From: HyVt-477 sp965224605
GTDB taxonomy: Bacteria > Pseudomonadota > Gammaproteobacteria > Thiotrichales > Thiotrichaceae
Length of the DNA: 64,000 nucleotides
Direction: 5' to 3'
Assembly: GCA_965224605.1 (NCBI GenBank)
Contig: CBDCZP010000006.1
Coordinates: 248,001 to 312,000, forward strand
Shown piece after piece: positions 50,294 through 58,136 of the stretch (position 1 is its first letter; each line of letters starts with the position of its first letter). Under the pieces are notes generated by a model that was not told the DNA's origin, searched no databases, and saw only the letters and a program-made list of their open reading frames with translations. The position numbers and the translations under genes were made by a program.

Positions 50294-51643
50294 CTACTCA
50301 AATTCCATGGCTCGAAATATTCGTCCGGCATTCTGTTTGTAGAGTATTTTGTAAGTAGGCAAGTGCGCATAGGCAGATTGATCTATCTCATAGGCATCTT
50401 GTAGTTCGCCACCGTCTTCAACGACTTTACTGATTTGTTCTCGCATGTAGACAAGGTAGTCTTTGGTGTATTGGGTTACTTCTTGCATATTGGTGGCTAC
50501 ACCATGACCGGGAATAACAGACTTCGCCTTGAGTGCGGCAAACTTTTCCCATGTCTCTAGCCATGCTCCCGTATCCGTATGTTCAAACACAGGCAATAGA
50601 CGTTGGTGAAAAGCCATATCGCCGGTAATAATCAAACTTTCTTGTGGCAACCAGACCATAATGTCGCCCGGACTATGCGAGGGACCAAGATGTAGCAACT
50701 CAATTTTGACACCCCCCAAGGTAATTTCCATTTTCTCATCAAAGGTTTTGTCAGGCATTGTCAGTTTTGTACCTAATGCCTTGTCTTTTCTGACTTGTTG
50801 CATTAAGTCCAACACATCCGCGCCGTATTTTTTTATCTCTTCGGCTGTTTCTTGATGGGCAATAACCGGCACTCCCAAATCTTGCCAATAATTCGAACCC
50901 AGCATGGCATGACCTTGACCGTTTTCTAGCACCACATATTTGACCGGTTTATCGGTTATTTTTTTGATTTCTTCATGCAGTGCTTTGGCTAAAAGATAGT
51001 TATCTCCTGCATTGACAACTAACACACCTTCATCGGTAACCACAAAAGACAGGTTATTGTTGTGTCCAGAATTGGCATAGGAAGCAGGAGCTGTTTCACC
51101 GATGGCAGAATAAACACCTTCGATCACCTTTACAGGTTTGCTGTACAGCATTGAATGGGGTGCTGCATCGGGTGTTTTAATGGGGAGTTTTGATTTTTTC
51201 CAGCCGATGAATGCATCTTTATAATTCGATACATCGGTATAGCCCATTTCTTTGAGTGTCTTGGCGGCAAGTGGGCTACGTATATTGTTTCCACAATAAA
51301 CGACTATGGGCGTGCCTAAATTAGCCACTTCATCTTTAATACGGAATTCCAGCCAGCCACGTGGAATATTGATTTCATTGGGATGATCTATTGAGCCGCC
51401 GAGAACAATGATTTCCTCCCCTGGTGTTCTAACGTCTATAAGAACGAGGTCGTTATTATTTTTTATCTTTTCTTGTAAGGTTTGTGTATCTATATCGAGC
51501 AAAGCCAAAGCCGTATTATTTTTTTCTGTAATAGCTTCAGCAAACAATACGGGGCTTGATAGTAAGCCGAGATATAATCCAAGTATTAACAGTGCTCTTG
51601 ATGTCTTCGATGCACTCGTAATCGTCTGTTTTTTTTCTCGCAT
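50294..51643 (-). CDS. secreted rhodanese fused to a degenerate metallo-beta-lactamase-fold domain
   Basis: 449 residues with an N-terminal signal (ALLILGLYLGLLSSPVLFA). The rhodanese domain (~45-158) has the active Cys117 in VYCGNNIRSPLAA. The MBL-fold domain (~165-430) keeps His323 (PSHSPGD), Asp342 (TGDMAFH) and His380 (VIPGHG). The first zinc motif, normally HxHxDH, reads ENGQGH at 240-245, so it lacks most of its metal ligands. Related to the SoxH/persulfide-type hydrolases. Periplasmic; likely in sulfane-sulfur handling with the next genes. Confidence 0.82.
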   Translation of the reverse strand: MREKKQTITSASKTSRALLILGLYLGLLSSPVLFAEAITEKNNTALALLDIDTQTLQEKIKNNNDLVLIDVRTPGEEIIVLGGSIDHPNEINIPRGWLEFRIKDEVANLGTPIVVYCGNNIRSPLAAKTLKEMGYTDVSNYKDAFIGWKKSKLPIKTPDAAPHSMLYSKPVKVIEGVYSAIGETAPASYANSGHNNNLSFVVTDEGVLVVNAGDNYLLAKALHEEIKKITDKPVKYVVLENGQGHAMLGSNYWQDLGVPVIAHQETAEEIKKYGADVLDLMQQVRKDKALGTKLTMPDKTFDEKMEITLGGVKIELLHLGPSHSPGDIMVWLPQESLIITGDMAFHQRLLPVFEHTDTGAWLETWEKFAALKAKSVIPGHGVATNMQEVTQYTKDYLVYMREQISKVVEDGGELQDAYEIDQSAYAHLPTYKILYKQNAGRIFRAMEFE

Positions 51644-51711
51644 TGGGTACGACCTGTTTCATTTCTTCGTAGACTTATCATAGATTAATTCTTAAGTTCA
51701 CGCCGAATATT

Positions 51712-52173
51712 CTACGGTTTTGCAATCGGCAATTTAGCTTTTTTCCAACCCAAAAAACCATCCGAATAGTTACGTACATGGGTATAGCCCATTTTCGTTA
51801 AAGTATGCGCAGCAAGGGGGCTTCTGATATTGCCGCCGCAATAAACGACAATCGGCGTATCTTTGTTTTGAGCATGTTTGCCTATTCTAAATTCTAGCCA
51901 GCCCCTCACAATATTTACATTTTGAGTGGCATCAATCGCGCCACCCATGGATTTTATTTCGCCAAAAGTACGGATATCTACGAGTACCAGATCAGGGTTG
52001 GAATCAATCTCTTGCTTTAATTCAGCCGTGCTGATGTTCTTGACTGAAGCTGCAATCTCTTTAACCAGCTGATTGCCGCTTTTGATACCGGCAACTTCAG
52101 CATTGGTTACTGTCGATATCATTAATGTCAGGCTGAATAACATTCCTGTCAATACGCTGTGTTTAGTCTTCAT
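51712..52173 (-). CDS. periplasmic single-domain rhodanese
   Basis: 153 residues with a signal peptide (cleavage near NA at 24-25). One rhodanese domain with active Cys112 in VYCGGNIRSPLAA. It is very similar in layout to the rhodanese half of the neighbouring fusion (both have GWLEFRI and NIRSPLA), so one probably arose by duplication. Its start overlaps the end of the SulP gene by 11 bp. Confidence 0.88.
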   Translation of the reverse strand: MKTKHSVLTGMLFSLTLMISTVTNAEVAGIKSGNQLVKEIAASVKNISTAELKQEIDSNPDLVLVDIRTFGEIKSMGGAIDATQNVNIVRGWLEFRIGKHAQNKDTPIVVYCGGNIRSPLAAHTLTKMGYTHVRNYSDGFLGWKKAKLPIAKP

Positions 52174-53722
52174 AACGGTTTCCTCTTACGAAATCTTTTT
52201 TGTTTACCGCCACATGATAATGAGGGTCTTCAACCACATTGACCTCTACCAATGGCCCTGCTGTTTTCAATAATAAACGACATTCCTCACTGACATGCTT
52301 TAAATGTAAACGCTTATGTTCTTTATTATAGCGCTCTGCCAGTTTATCTATCGCCTGGATTGCAGAATGATCTGCCACCCGTGAGTTCTGGAAATCTACC
52401 ACGACATCGTCAGGATCATTCTTTGGATCAAATATTTCCTGAAAGTTTTGCACCGATGCAAAGAACAAGGGGCCATTCAAGCTATAAACTTTACCGCCCA
52501 TTTTATTGGTAGAGATTTCTGCGTTGATTTGTTTTGCATGCTGCCAGGCAAAAACTAGCGCCGATAGAATCACACCGGTAATCACTGCTATTGCTAAATC
52601 GGCAAAAACAGTAATAACCGCTACTGAAATGCCGATCAAGGTATCAGCAAGAGGAATTTTTCCGATCAGGCGGAAACTACACCATTCAAACGTCCCTATA
52701 ACCACCATAAACATAACGCCCACTAGCACGGCTATCGGAATTTGTTCTATCAAGGAAGAGCCAACTAAAATAAAACTCAGCAAAAATAGTGCGGCGACGA
52801 TACCCGATAAACGTCCCCGTCCTCCTGATTTTATATTAATGATGCTTTGCCCGACCATGGCACAGCCTCCCATGCCGCCAAACACACCCGTAACGGTATT
52901 TGCCACACCTTGACCAATACATTCACGGTTTGGTTGACCGCGTGTTTCTGTTAACTCATCAACCAGGTTTAGGGTTAACAAACTCTCTATCAACCCCACC
53001 ATTGCCATGATAAATGCATAAGGTAAAACAATTTTGAAGGCTTCCAGAGTCAACGGTATTTCTGGTAAGTGAAATGCAGGTAAACCACCTTTAATAGACG
53101 CCATATCGCCAACGGTTCGGGTGTCTAACCCCAATCCTATCGTCAGTAGACTACCGGCAAGGATAGCCACTAATGTTGAAGGGACAGCGGTTGTTAGTTT
53201 CGGGAGAAATTTTATGATGAGCATGGTTAATAGGATTAGCCCCAACATAATGTAAAGGGGGCTACCGGTTAACCATTGCATAACGCCATTTACGTCAGGG
53301 GCTTTGAATTGCTGTAACTGCGCTATAAATATGACAAGTGCTAAACCATTAACAAAACCCAGAAAAACAGGATGTGGAACCAGGCGAATAAACTTTCCAA
53401 GCTTTAACACACCAAACATGATCTGAATAGAGCCCATCAGCACTACAGCTGCAAACAGATATTCAACACCGTGATTCATCACCAGTGCCACAACTACAAT
53501 CGCAATGGCACCTGTTGCCCCTGAGATCATCCCGGGCCGACCACCCAAAACCGCAGTTAATAATCCCATAATAAATGCAGCATACAGACCCACCAATGGA
53601 TGGACATGTGCAACCAAAGCAAATGCTACGGCTTCTGGCACCAGTGCCAATGCAACTGTTAATCCTGAAAGCGTATCGTTTTTAATATTCTGAGGAGAGT
53701 TTTTTCTTATGAGAGTAAACAT
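52163..53722 (-). CDS. SulP family inorganic anion transporter with STAS domain
   Basis: 519 residues. The N-terminal KNDTLSGLTVALALVPEAVAFALVAHV is the SulP signature, followed by ~12 or more helices. The STAS domain (~400-500) has VVVDFQNSRVADHSAIQAID. Substrate may be sulfate, bicarbonate (BicA-like) or another oxyanion. Coupling to the rhodanese gene favours sulfate or a sulfur oxyanion; possible autotrophy would fit bicarbonate. Not decidable from sequence alone. Confidence 0.9.
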   Translation of the reverse strand: MFTLIRKNSPQNIKNDTLSGLTVALALVPEAVAFALVAHVHPLVGLYAAFIMGLLTAVLGGRPGMISGATGAIAIVVVALVMNHGVEYLFAAVVLMGSIQIMFGVLKLGKFIRLVPHPVFLGFVNGLALVIFIAQLQQFKAPDVNGVMQWLTGSPLYIMLGLILLTMLIIKFLPKLTTAVPSTLVAILAGSLLTIGLGLDTRTVGDMASIKGGLPAFHLPEIPLTLEAFKIVLPYAFIMAMVGLIESLLTLNLVDELTETRGQPNRECIGQGVANTVTGVFGGMGGCAMVGQSIINIKSGGRGRLSGIVAALFLLSFILVGSSLIEQIPIAVLVGVMFMVVIGTFEWCSFRLIGKIPLADTLIGISVAVITVFADLAIAVITGVILSALVFAWQHAKQINAEISTNKMGGKVYSLNGPLFFASVQNFQEIFDPKNDPDDVVVDFQNSRVADHSAIQAIDKLAERYNKEHKRLHLKHVSEECRLLLKTAGPLVEVNVVEDPHYHVAVNKKDFVRGNRYED

Positions 53723-53839
53723 TGTTTTATTTTTTTGAGTTTGGTAGTTTTTTGTTAAGTGGTTTATTAATTGAAAATTGAGAGACGTAGTCTGCGTTAA
53801 TGTACGAAACGTGGGGATTATCAGAATCAGATTAGTCTA

Positions 53840-53858
53840 TTTCGCTATTGCTCAACAC
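53840..53858. repeat. short dispersed palindromic repeat, copy 4 (degenerate)
   Basis: TTTCGCTATTGCTCAACAC matches the core of the copy at 33191-33230; flanks have diverged. Confidence 0.4.
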
Positions 53859-53887
53859 CAGTATTCTTGTTATTTAATTACCACAAT

Positions 53888-53915
53888 AAAAAAGCCGAGC
53901 AATAGCTCGGCTTTT
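53888..53915. terminator. terminator downstream of the DsrE2 gene
   Basis: AAAAAAGCCGAGC-AATA-GCTCGGCTTTT forms a strong hairpin with A and T runs on both sides, 18 bp after the DsrE2 stop on the minus strand. Confidence 0.9.
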
Positions 53916-53932
53916 AACTGAATTGTCAGAAA

Positions 53933-54448
53933 CTAGATATACAAACAGATATCAGAGTCACCCGCAAAATCGAAGAAGGTAGCAGCACCAACGTATTCAA
54001 TATCATCAATGAAATCAGTTTTAGCATCAAAACCAAAGAGGTCAACTGTCATTTGACAAGCCAAAAATTTCACTTCAGCTTCCTGACACATTTCACGTAA
54101 ATCAGGAATGGTTGCGACACCATTATTAGCAATGGTTTTCTTCATCAGTGTAGTGGCAAGGTTTTCGTATCCAGGAATAATAGCTTGGATAGCATTAGGG
54201 ATATTCCAGTTTATATCTTTAAACCATTTTGGCCCCATTGGCATTTTCATTGGCATGCCAGGATTGCCCAACGGGCTAACTTTCAAACAGCTCAAATCTT
54301 TTTTAAGCATCTGTAAGCCATAAAAAGTAAAGAATACTTCAACTTCATAATCAAGTGCAGCAGCAGTTGAGGCAAGAATAAAAGGAGGATAAGCCCAATC
54401 AAGGGTTCCTTTTGTTGCGATCATCGCAAGTTTCTTTTGATCAGACAT
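53933..54448 (-). CDS. DsrE2-type DsrE/DsrF-like sulfur carrier protein
   Basis: 171 residues. KKLAMIATKGTLDWAYPPFILASTAAALDYEVEVFFTFYGLQML is the DsrE/F-like (COG2210) N-terminal pattern, and the conserved cysteine is in FLACQMTVDLFGF near 130. DsrE2 proteins occur with rhodanese and TusA in sulfur oxidisers, passing sulfane sulfur. Ends at its own terminator; upstream of the SulP-rhodanese genes, with a cytosolic rhodanese gene 129 bp further upstream. Confidence 0.9.
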   Translation of the reverse strand: MSDQKKLAMIATKGTLDWAYPPFILASTAAALDYEVEVFFTFYGLQMLKKDLSCLKVSPLGNPGMPMKMPMGPKWFKDINWNIPNAIQAIIPGYENLATTLMKKTIANNGVATIPDLREMCQEAEVKFLACQMTVDLFGFDAKTDFIDDIEYVGAATFFDFAGDSDICLYI

Positions 54449-54577
54449 ATTTATAATCTCTCATAGCGTTATCGAATAGGTGTATATAGACTATATCAAA
54501 GATCAGTAGTAAATAATATTCTAATTGTCAAGTATAGTCTTTAAAACCATCTCTAAACCCGCCTGTTAAAAGCTTCC

Positions 54578-54919
54578 TTAGCTCGCATTTAGCGTGTCAG
54601 GCTGCACAACAGGAAACCCTGATTGATACCAACGCACGATCCCACCGCTTAGATTCAATGCTTCTATGCCGGTATTTTGTTTAACAAAACCACAAGCTTG
54701 TCCTGATCGAGCGCCGGTACGACAATAAAACACAATAGTTTCATCTTCTGGTAAATCATTCAAACGTGCAGGTAAGGTGTGAAGTGGCATAAACTCACCG
54801 TCTTCAATGATGCCTTGATTGTATTCAGCTTCAGAGCGAACGTCGATTAATTTGATTTTATCACCATCGTCCAACATCTTTTTTAAGCCAACTGCATCTA
54901 TTTCTTTAATTCCAAACAC
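54578..54919 (-). CDS. cytoplasmic single-domain rhodanese
   Basis: 113 residues. LIDVRSEAEYNQGIIEDGEF, then active Cys66 in FYCRTGARSGQACG (CRTGAR loop) and LSGGIVRWYQSGFP. GlpE-like in size, no signal peptide. Likely a cytosolic sulfur transferase supplying DsrE2. Confidence 0.93.
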   Translation of the reverse strand: MFGIKEIDAVGLKKMLDDGDKIKLIDVRSEAEYNQGIIEDGEFMPLHTLPARLNDLPEDETIVFYCRTGARSGQACGFVKQNTGIEALNLSGGIVRWYQSGFPVVQPDTLNAS

Positions 54920-55279
54920 TTTTAGCGCCTCTATATTCGTATGTATTAATACGCTAATATATAGACTCCATAGAATAAGTCAACCTAAACACTTATATTA
55001 ATAGACAAATAGACTGCTAATCGATTGATATATCTACTTATTTCTCCAAGAATATGAGCATGATCTCAACCAGATTACAGGGTTTGTGATTTATATCCAA
55101 TTGCTGAGAAGACGGTCCTGCTAGAAGGTCTTGTAGTGACGGTTGGAAGGTATGGATGTCTTATCCATTGAGCACAGGAGTTTAATTTGCGGCAGCGTAG
55201 ACAATATCAATGATTGCTATTGTGATGTAATGCAGGGATAGATAGTTAGTCAGGTTTATCGATCAGAGATATAACTCAT
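54920..55279. other. 360-bp intergenic region between the rhodanese gene and gspF
   Basis: No gene or clear element. AT-rich near 54940-55030 and includes GTATTAATAC, a perfect palindrome near 54941-54950. Nothing else notable. Confidence 0.5.
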
Positions 55280-56494
55280 CTATTGAACCAGATCATTTAA
55301 CTCGAATATAGGTAACAAGATTGCCAGTACGATTAATAATACAATAATGCCCATAATGATAATCAGCACAGGTTCGAAAATGCTGAGCAGCGAGGTCAGT
55401 GTGGTATCCGTTTCGCGCTCTTGCTGAGTAGCTGCACGTTCTAGCATGTCATCCAGTTTGCCACTGCTTTCGCCGCTGGCAATTAAATAAACGGTCATGG
55501 GTGGGAAGTAACCTGAATATTCTAATGCTTTGTGTATGGGCGTCCCTTCGCGTACTTTGATAGCGGCTTTTTCTACGGCTTGCCTCATGGGGACATTTTG
55601 CATAACTTGCGCTGAGATACTTAAAGAATCCAGAATGGGAACGCCACTTGAGGACAGAATGCTTAAAGTTCTGGCAAAGCTGGCGGTATTTGATCCTCTG
55701 ACTAATCGTCCTATTAGGGGAACCTTTAGTTTGAAGTTATCGAAACGGTAACGCCATTCTGGAAGTCGTAACAAGCGTTTAAAGAGAAAAACAAAGATAG
55801 CTAAACCTATAACAACGTAGATACCGTAACCGGTGATGAAATCACTGAGTGCCAGTATTCCCTTGGTTAACAAAGGCAGTTCCTGATCCATGTCTTGAAA
55901 CACGGCGACAACTTTTGGTACCACATAACCTAATAACCCGGAGACGATACTAATGGCCATAAACACTAAAATAGCCGGGTAAAACATGGCAGTGGTGATT
56001 TTTTGCTGCATGACCTGACGATTTTCTGTGTAGTCAGCCAGACGGTCTAGTACGGCATCCAGATATCCTGATTTTTCACCTGCATCAACGGTCGCTTGAT
56101 AAATATGCGGAAAGGCGTTGGGGAAATCTTTTAGAGCACTTGCCAGTGAATGTCCTTCAATAACACGAGAGCGCACTGCAGACATGATACGTTGTACATT
56201 TTTTTTCTCGGTTTGTCGTGCAGTGGTAGCGAGTGCTTCTTCCAGGGGTGCTCCTGCTTCAAGTAGGGTGGCAAATTGCCGAGTGATTAACGCTAAATCG
56301 GCAGGTTTCATTTTGCCGCGATTAGTTTTGCCGACATCCGATGCTTTGCTGGATTCTTTGACTTCTTCTACAGCCAGCGGTGTATTTCCACCGTCACGTA
56401 AAATTTGCCGTACTTGTCGCGCTGTGTCGGCTTCCAGAATTCCAGTTTCTTCGCCGCCTTTGGCATTTAGTGCAGTGTATTCAAATGCTGGCAT
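55280..56494 (-). CDS. gspF: type II secretion inner-membrane platform protein GspF
   Basis: 404 residues, two GspF domains each followed by membrane helices (~170-195, ~220-245 and ~375-400). MPAFEYTALNAKGGEETGILEAD is the usual N-terminus; LLEAGAPLEEALA and SSGVPILDSLSI mark the two repeats. AGGAG is 8 bases before the ATG. Third gene of gspD-gspE-gspF; genes for GspG-M are not in the window. Confidence 0.95.
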   Translation of the reverse strand: MPAFEYTALNAKGGEETGILEADTARQVRQILRDGGNTPLAVEEVKESSKASDVGKTNRGKMKPADLALITRQFATLLEAGAPLEEALATTARQTEKKNVQRIMSAVRSRVIEGHSLASALKDFPNAFPHIYQATVDAGEKSGYLDAVLDRLADYTENRQVMQQKITTAMFYPAILVFMAISIVSGLLGYVVPKVVAVFQDMDQELPLLTKGILALSDFITGYGIYVVIGLAIFVFLFKRLLRLPEWRYRFDNFKLKVPLIGRLVRGSNTASFARTLSILSSSGVPILDSLSISAQVMQNVPMRQAVEKAAIKVREGTPIHKALEYSGYFPPMTVYLIASGESSGKLDDMLERAATQQERETDTTLTSLLSIFEPVLIIIMGIIVLLIVLAILLPIFELNDLVQ

Positions 56495-56508
56495 GAATAG
56501 ACTCCTGG

Positions 56509-58128
56509 TTAAACGTCTTCACGAGTTACACGTACCACTTCTTCCAGTGTCGTCCTGCCTTCCATGATTAATCTCAGGCCATCGCGGCGAATACTGGGCG
56601 ACTGCGTTCTGGCATATTGTTCCAGTTCTTGCTCGCTGTTGCCATCGTGAATCATGTTGCGCAAACGATCGTCTATGGTTACTAACTCATAGATACCACT
56701 GCGCCCCACATATCCCGATTGATTGCAATGTGGGCAGCCTTTGGGGTGATATAAGGTAGGTGGGTTGATCGTGTCAATTTTTAACAATTTGGTTTCTGTT
56801 TCATCGGCGATATAGGGTTCTTTACAATGCTCACAAAGCAAGCGAACTAGGCGTTGTGCTATAACCCCAATCAGACTTGATGACAACAAATAAGGCTCAA
56901 CGCCCATATCACGTAAACGGGTAACCACACCGACTGCAGTATTCGTATGCAGTGTGGAAAAAACCAAGTGTCCGGTTAAACTGGCTTGTACAGCAATTTC
57001 ACCTGTTTCCAAATCACGTATTTCACCAATCATGACCACATCGGGATCTTGTCGTAAAATAGCTCGTAGACCACGCGCAAAGCTCATATCAACTTTATTA
57101 TTAACTTGAGTCTGGCCAATACCTTCAATGTAATACTCAATCGGATCTTCAATGGTAAGAATATTTCGACTGCTATCATTTAAATCGGTTAGTGCCGCAT
57201 ACAGCGTAGTGGTTTTACCTGACCCAGTAGGCCCTGTGACCAAAACGATGCCATGAGGTTTCTGAATTAATTGTTGCAAGGTTTGCTGAGTGTAATCTGC
57301 CATGCCCAGATGAGTTAGGTTCAAACGGCCTGCCTGCTTATCTAACAAACGCATAACGACACGCTCATTGTGCCCAGAAGGAAGTGTGGACACTCGTACG
57401 TCAACAGGTCTACCGGCAACTCTTAGGGAAATACGACCATCTTGCGGGACACGTCTTTCGGCAATATCCAGTTTTGCCATGACCTTGATGCGGGAAATAA
57501 CCAGTGGCGCTAACGCTTTGGGAGGTTGTAAAACTTCTCGTAAAACGCCATCTACACGTAATCTTACGATCATACGATTTTCATAGGTTTCAATATGAAT
57601 ATCTGAGGCGTCTTCTTTAATGGCCTGAGTTAGCAATGCGTTGATCAGACGAATAATGGGAGCATCGTCTTCTGCTTCAAGAAGGTCTTCTGGCTCAGGC
57701 AGTGCATCAGCTATATCAACCAGATCAAGTTCATCACCAAGATCATCCATCATGGCCTTGGCGCCAGCCTCACCTTTGTCATAGTGATTAGCTAACAGTT
57801 TGTTAAAATCATCTTCTGATACTGCTTCAAAACGAAAGTTACCATTGATAACGCGCCGCACTTCACTAACCACTAGTGGAGTAAGCCCCGGTTTGAAAAA
57901 TACGGTTATTTCATCATCGCCTGAATCGGCTAATGGGTTGATAGTTGTATTAAGCGCGTTCTTACCAAGTGCGTTATTGACCACACTGTTATTGGGCATG
58001 TTTAAGACAACGCCATGTCGTTTGGCAAAACCATAAGGGATGTCCTTAAAAGCTACATCCTTAACGGTATCTCCGTAGCCTTCTAGTTCACCATCGTCAA
58101 TTTCTAGTGTTTCGTTCATTGCTGTCAT
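56509..58128 (-). CDS. gspE: type II secretion ATPase GspE
   Basis: 539 residues. Walker A GPTGSGKTTTLYAAL, Asp box ILTIEDPIEYYIEGI, Walker B QDPDVVMIGEIRD and FSTLHTNTAVG are present, with a four-cysteine zinc site (CEHC then CPHC) typical of GspE. The N1 domain region (~15-130) is present, with FAKRHGVVL. Powers pseudopilus assembly with GspF. AGGG precedes the first ATG. Confidence 0.95.
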   Translation of the reverse strand: MTAMNETLEIDDGELEGYGDTVKDVAFKDIPYGFAKRHGVVLNMPNNSVVNNALGKNALNTTINPLADSGDDEITVFFKPGLTPLVVSEVRRVINGNFRFEAVSEDDFNKLLANHYDKGEAGAKAMMDDLGDELDLVDIADALPEPEDLLEAEDDAPIIRLINALLTQAIKEDASDIHIETYENRMIVRLRVDGVLREVLQPPKALAPLVISRIKVMAKLDIAERRVPQDGRISLRVAGRPVDVRVSTLPSGHNERVVMRLLDKQAGRLNLTHLGMADYTQQTLQQLIQKPHGIVLVTGPTGSGKTTTLYAALTDLNDSSRNILTIEDPIEYYIEGIGQTQVNNKVDMSFARGLRAILRQDPDVVMIGEIRDLETGEIAVQASLTGHLVFSTLHTNTAVGVVTRLRDMGVEPYLLSSSLIGVIAQRLVRLLCEHCKEPYIADETETKLLKIDTINPPTLYHPKGCPHCNQSGYVGRSGIYELVTIDDRLRNMIHDGNSEQELEQYARTQSPSIRRDGLRLIMEGRTTLEEVVRVTREDV

Positions 58129-58136
58129 ACAAAACC

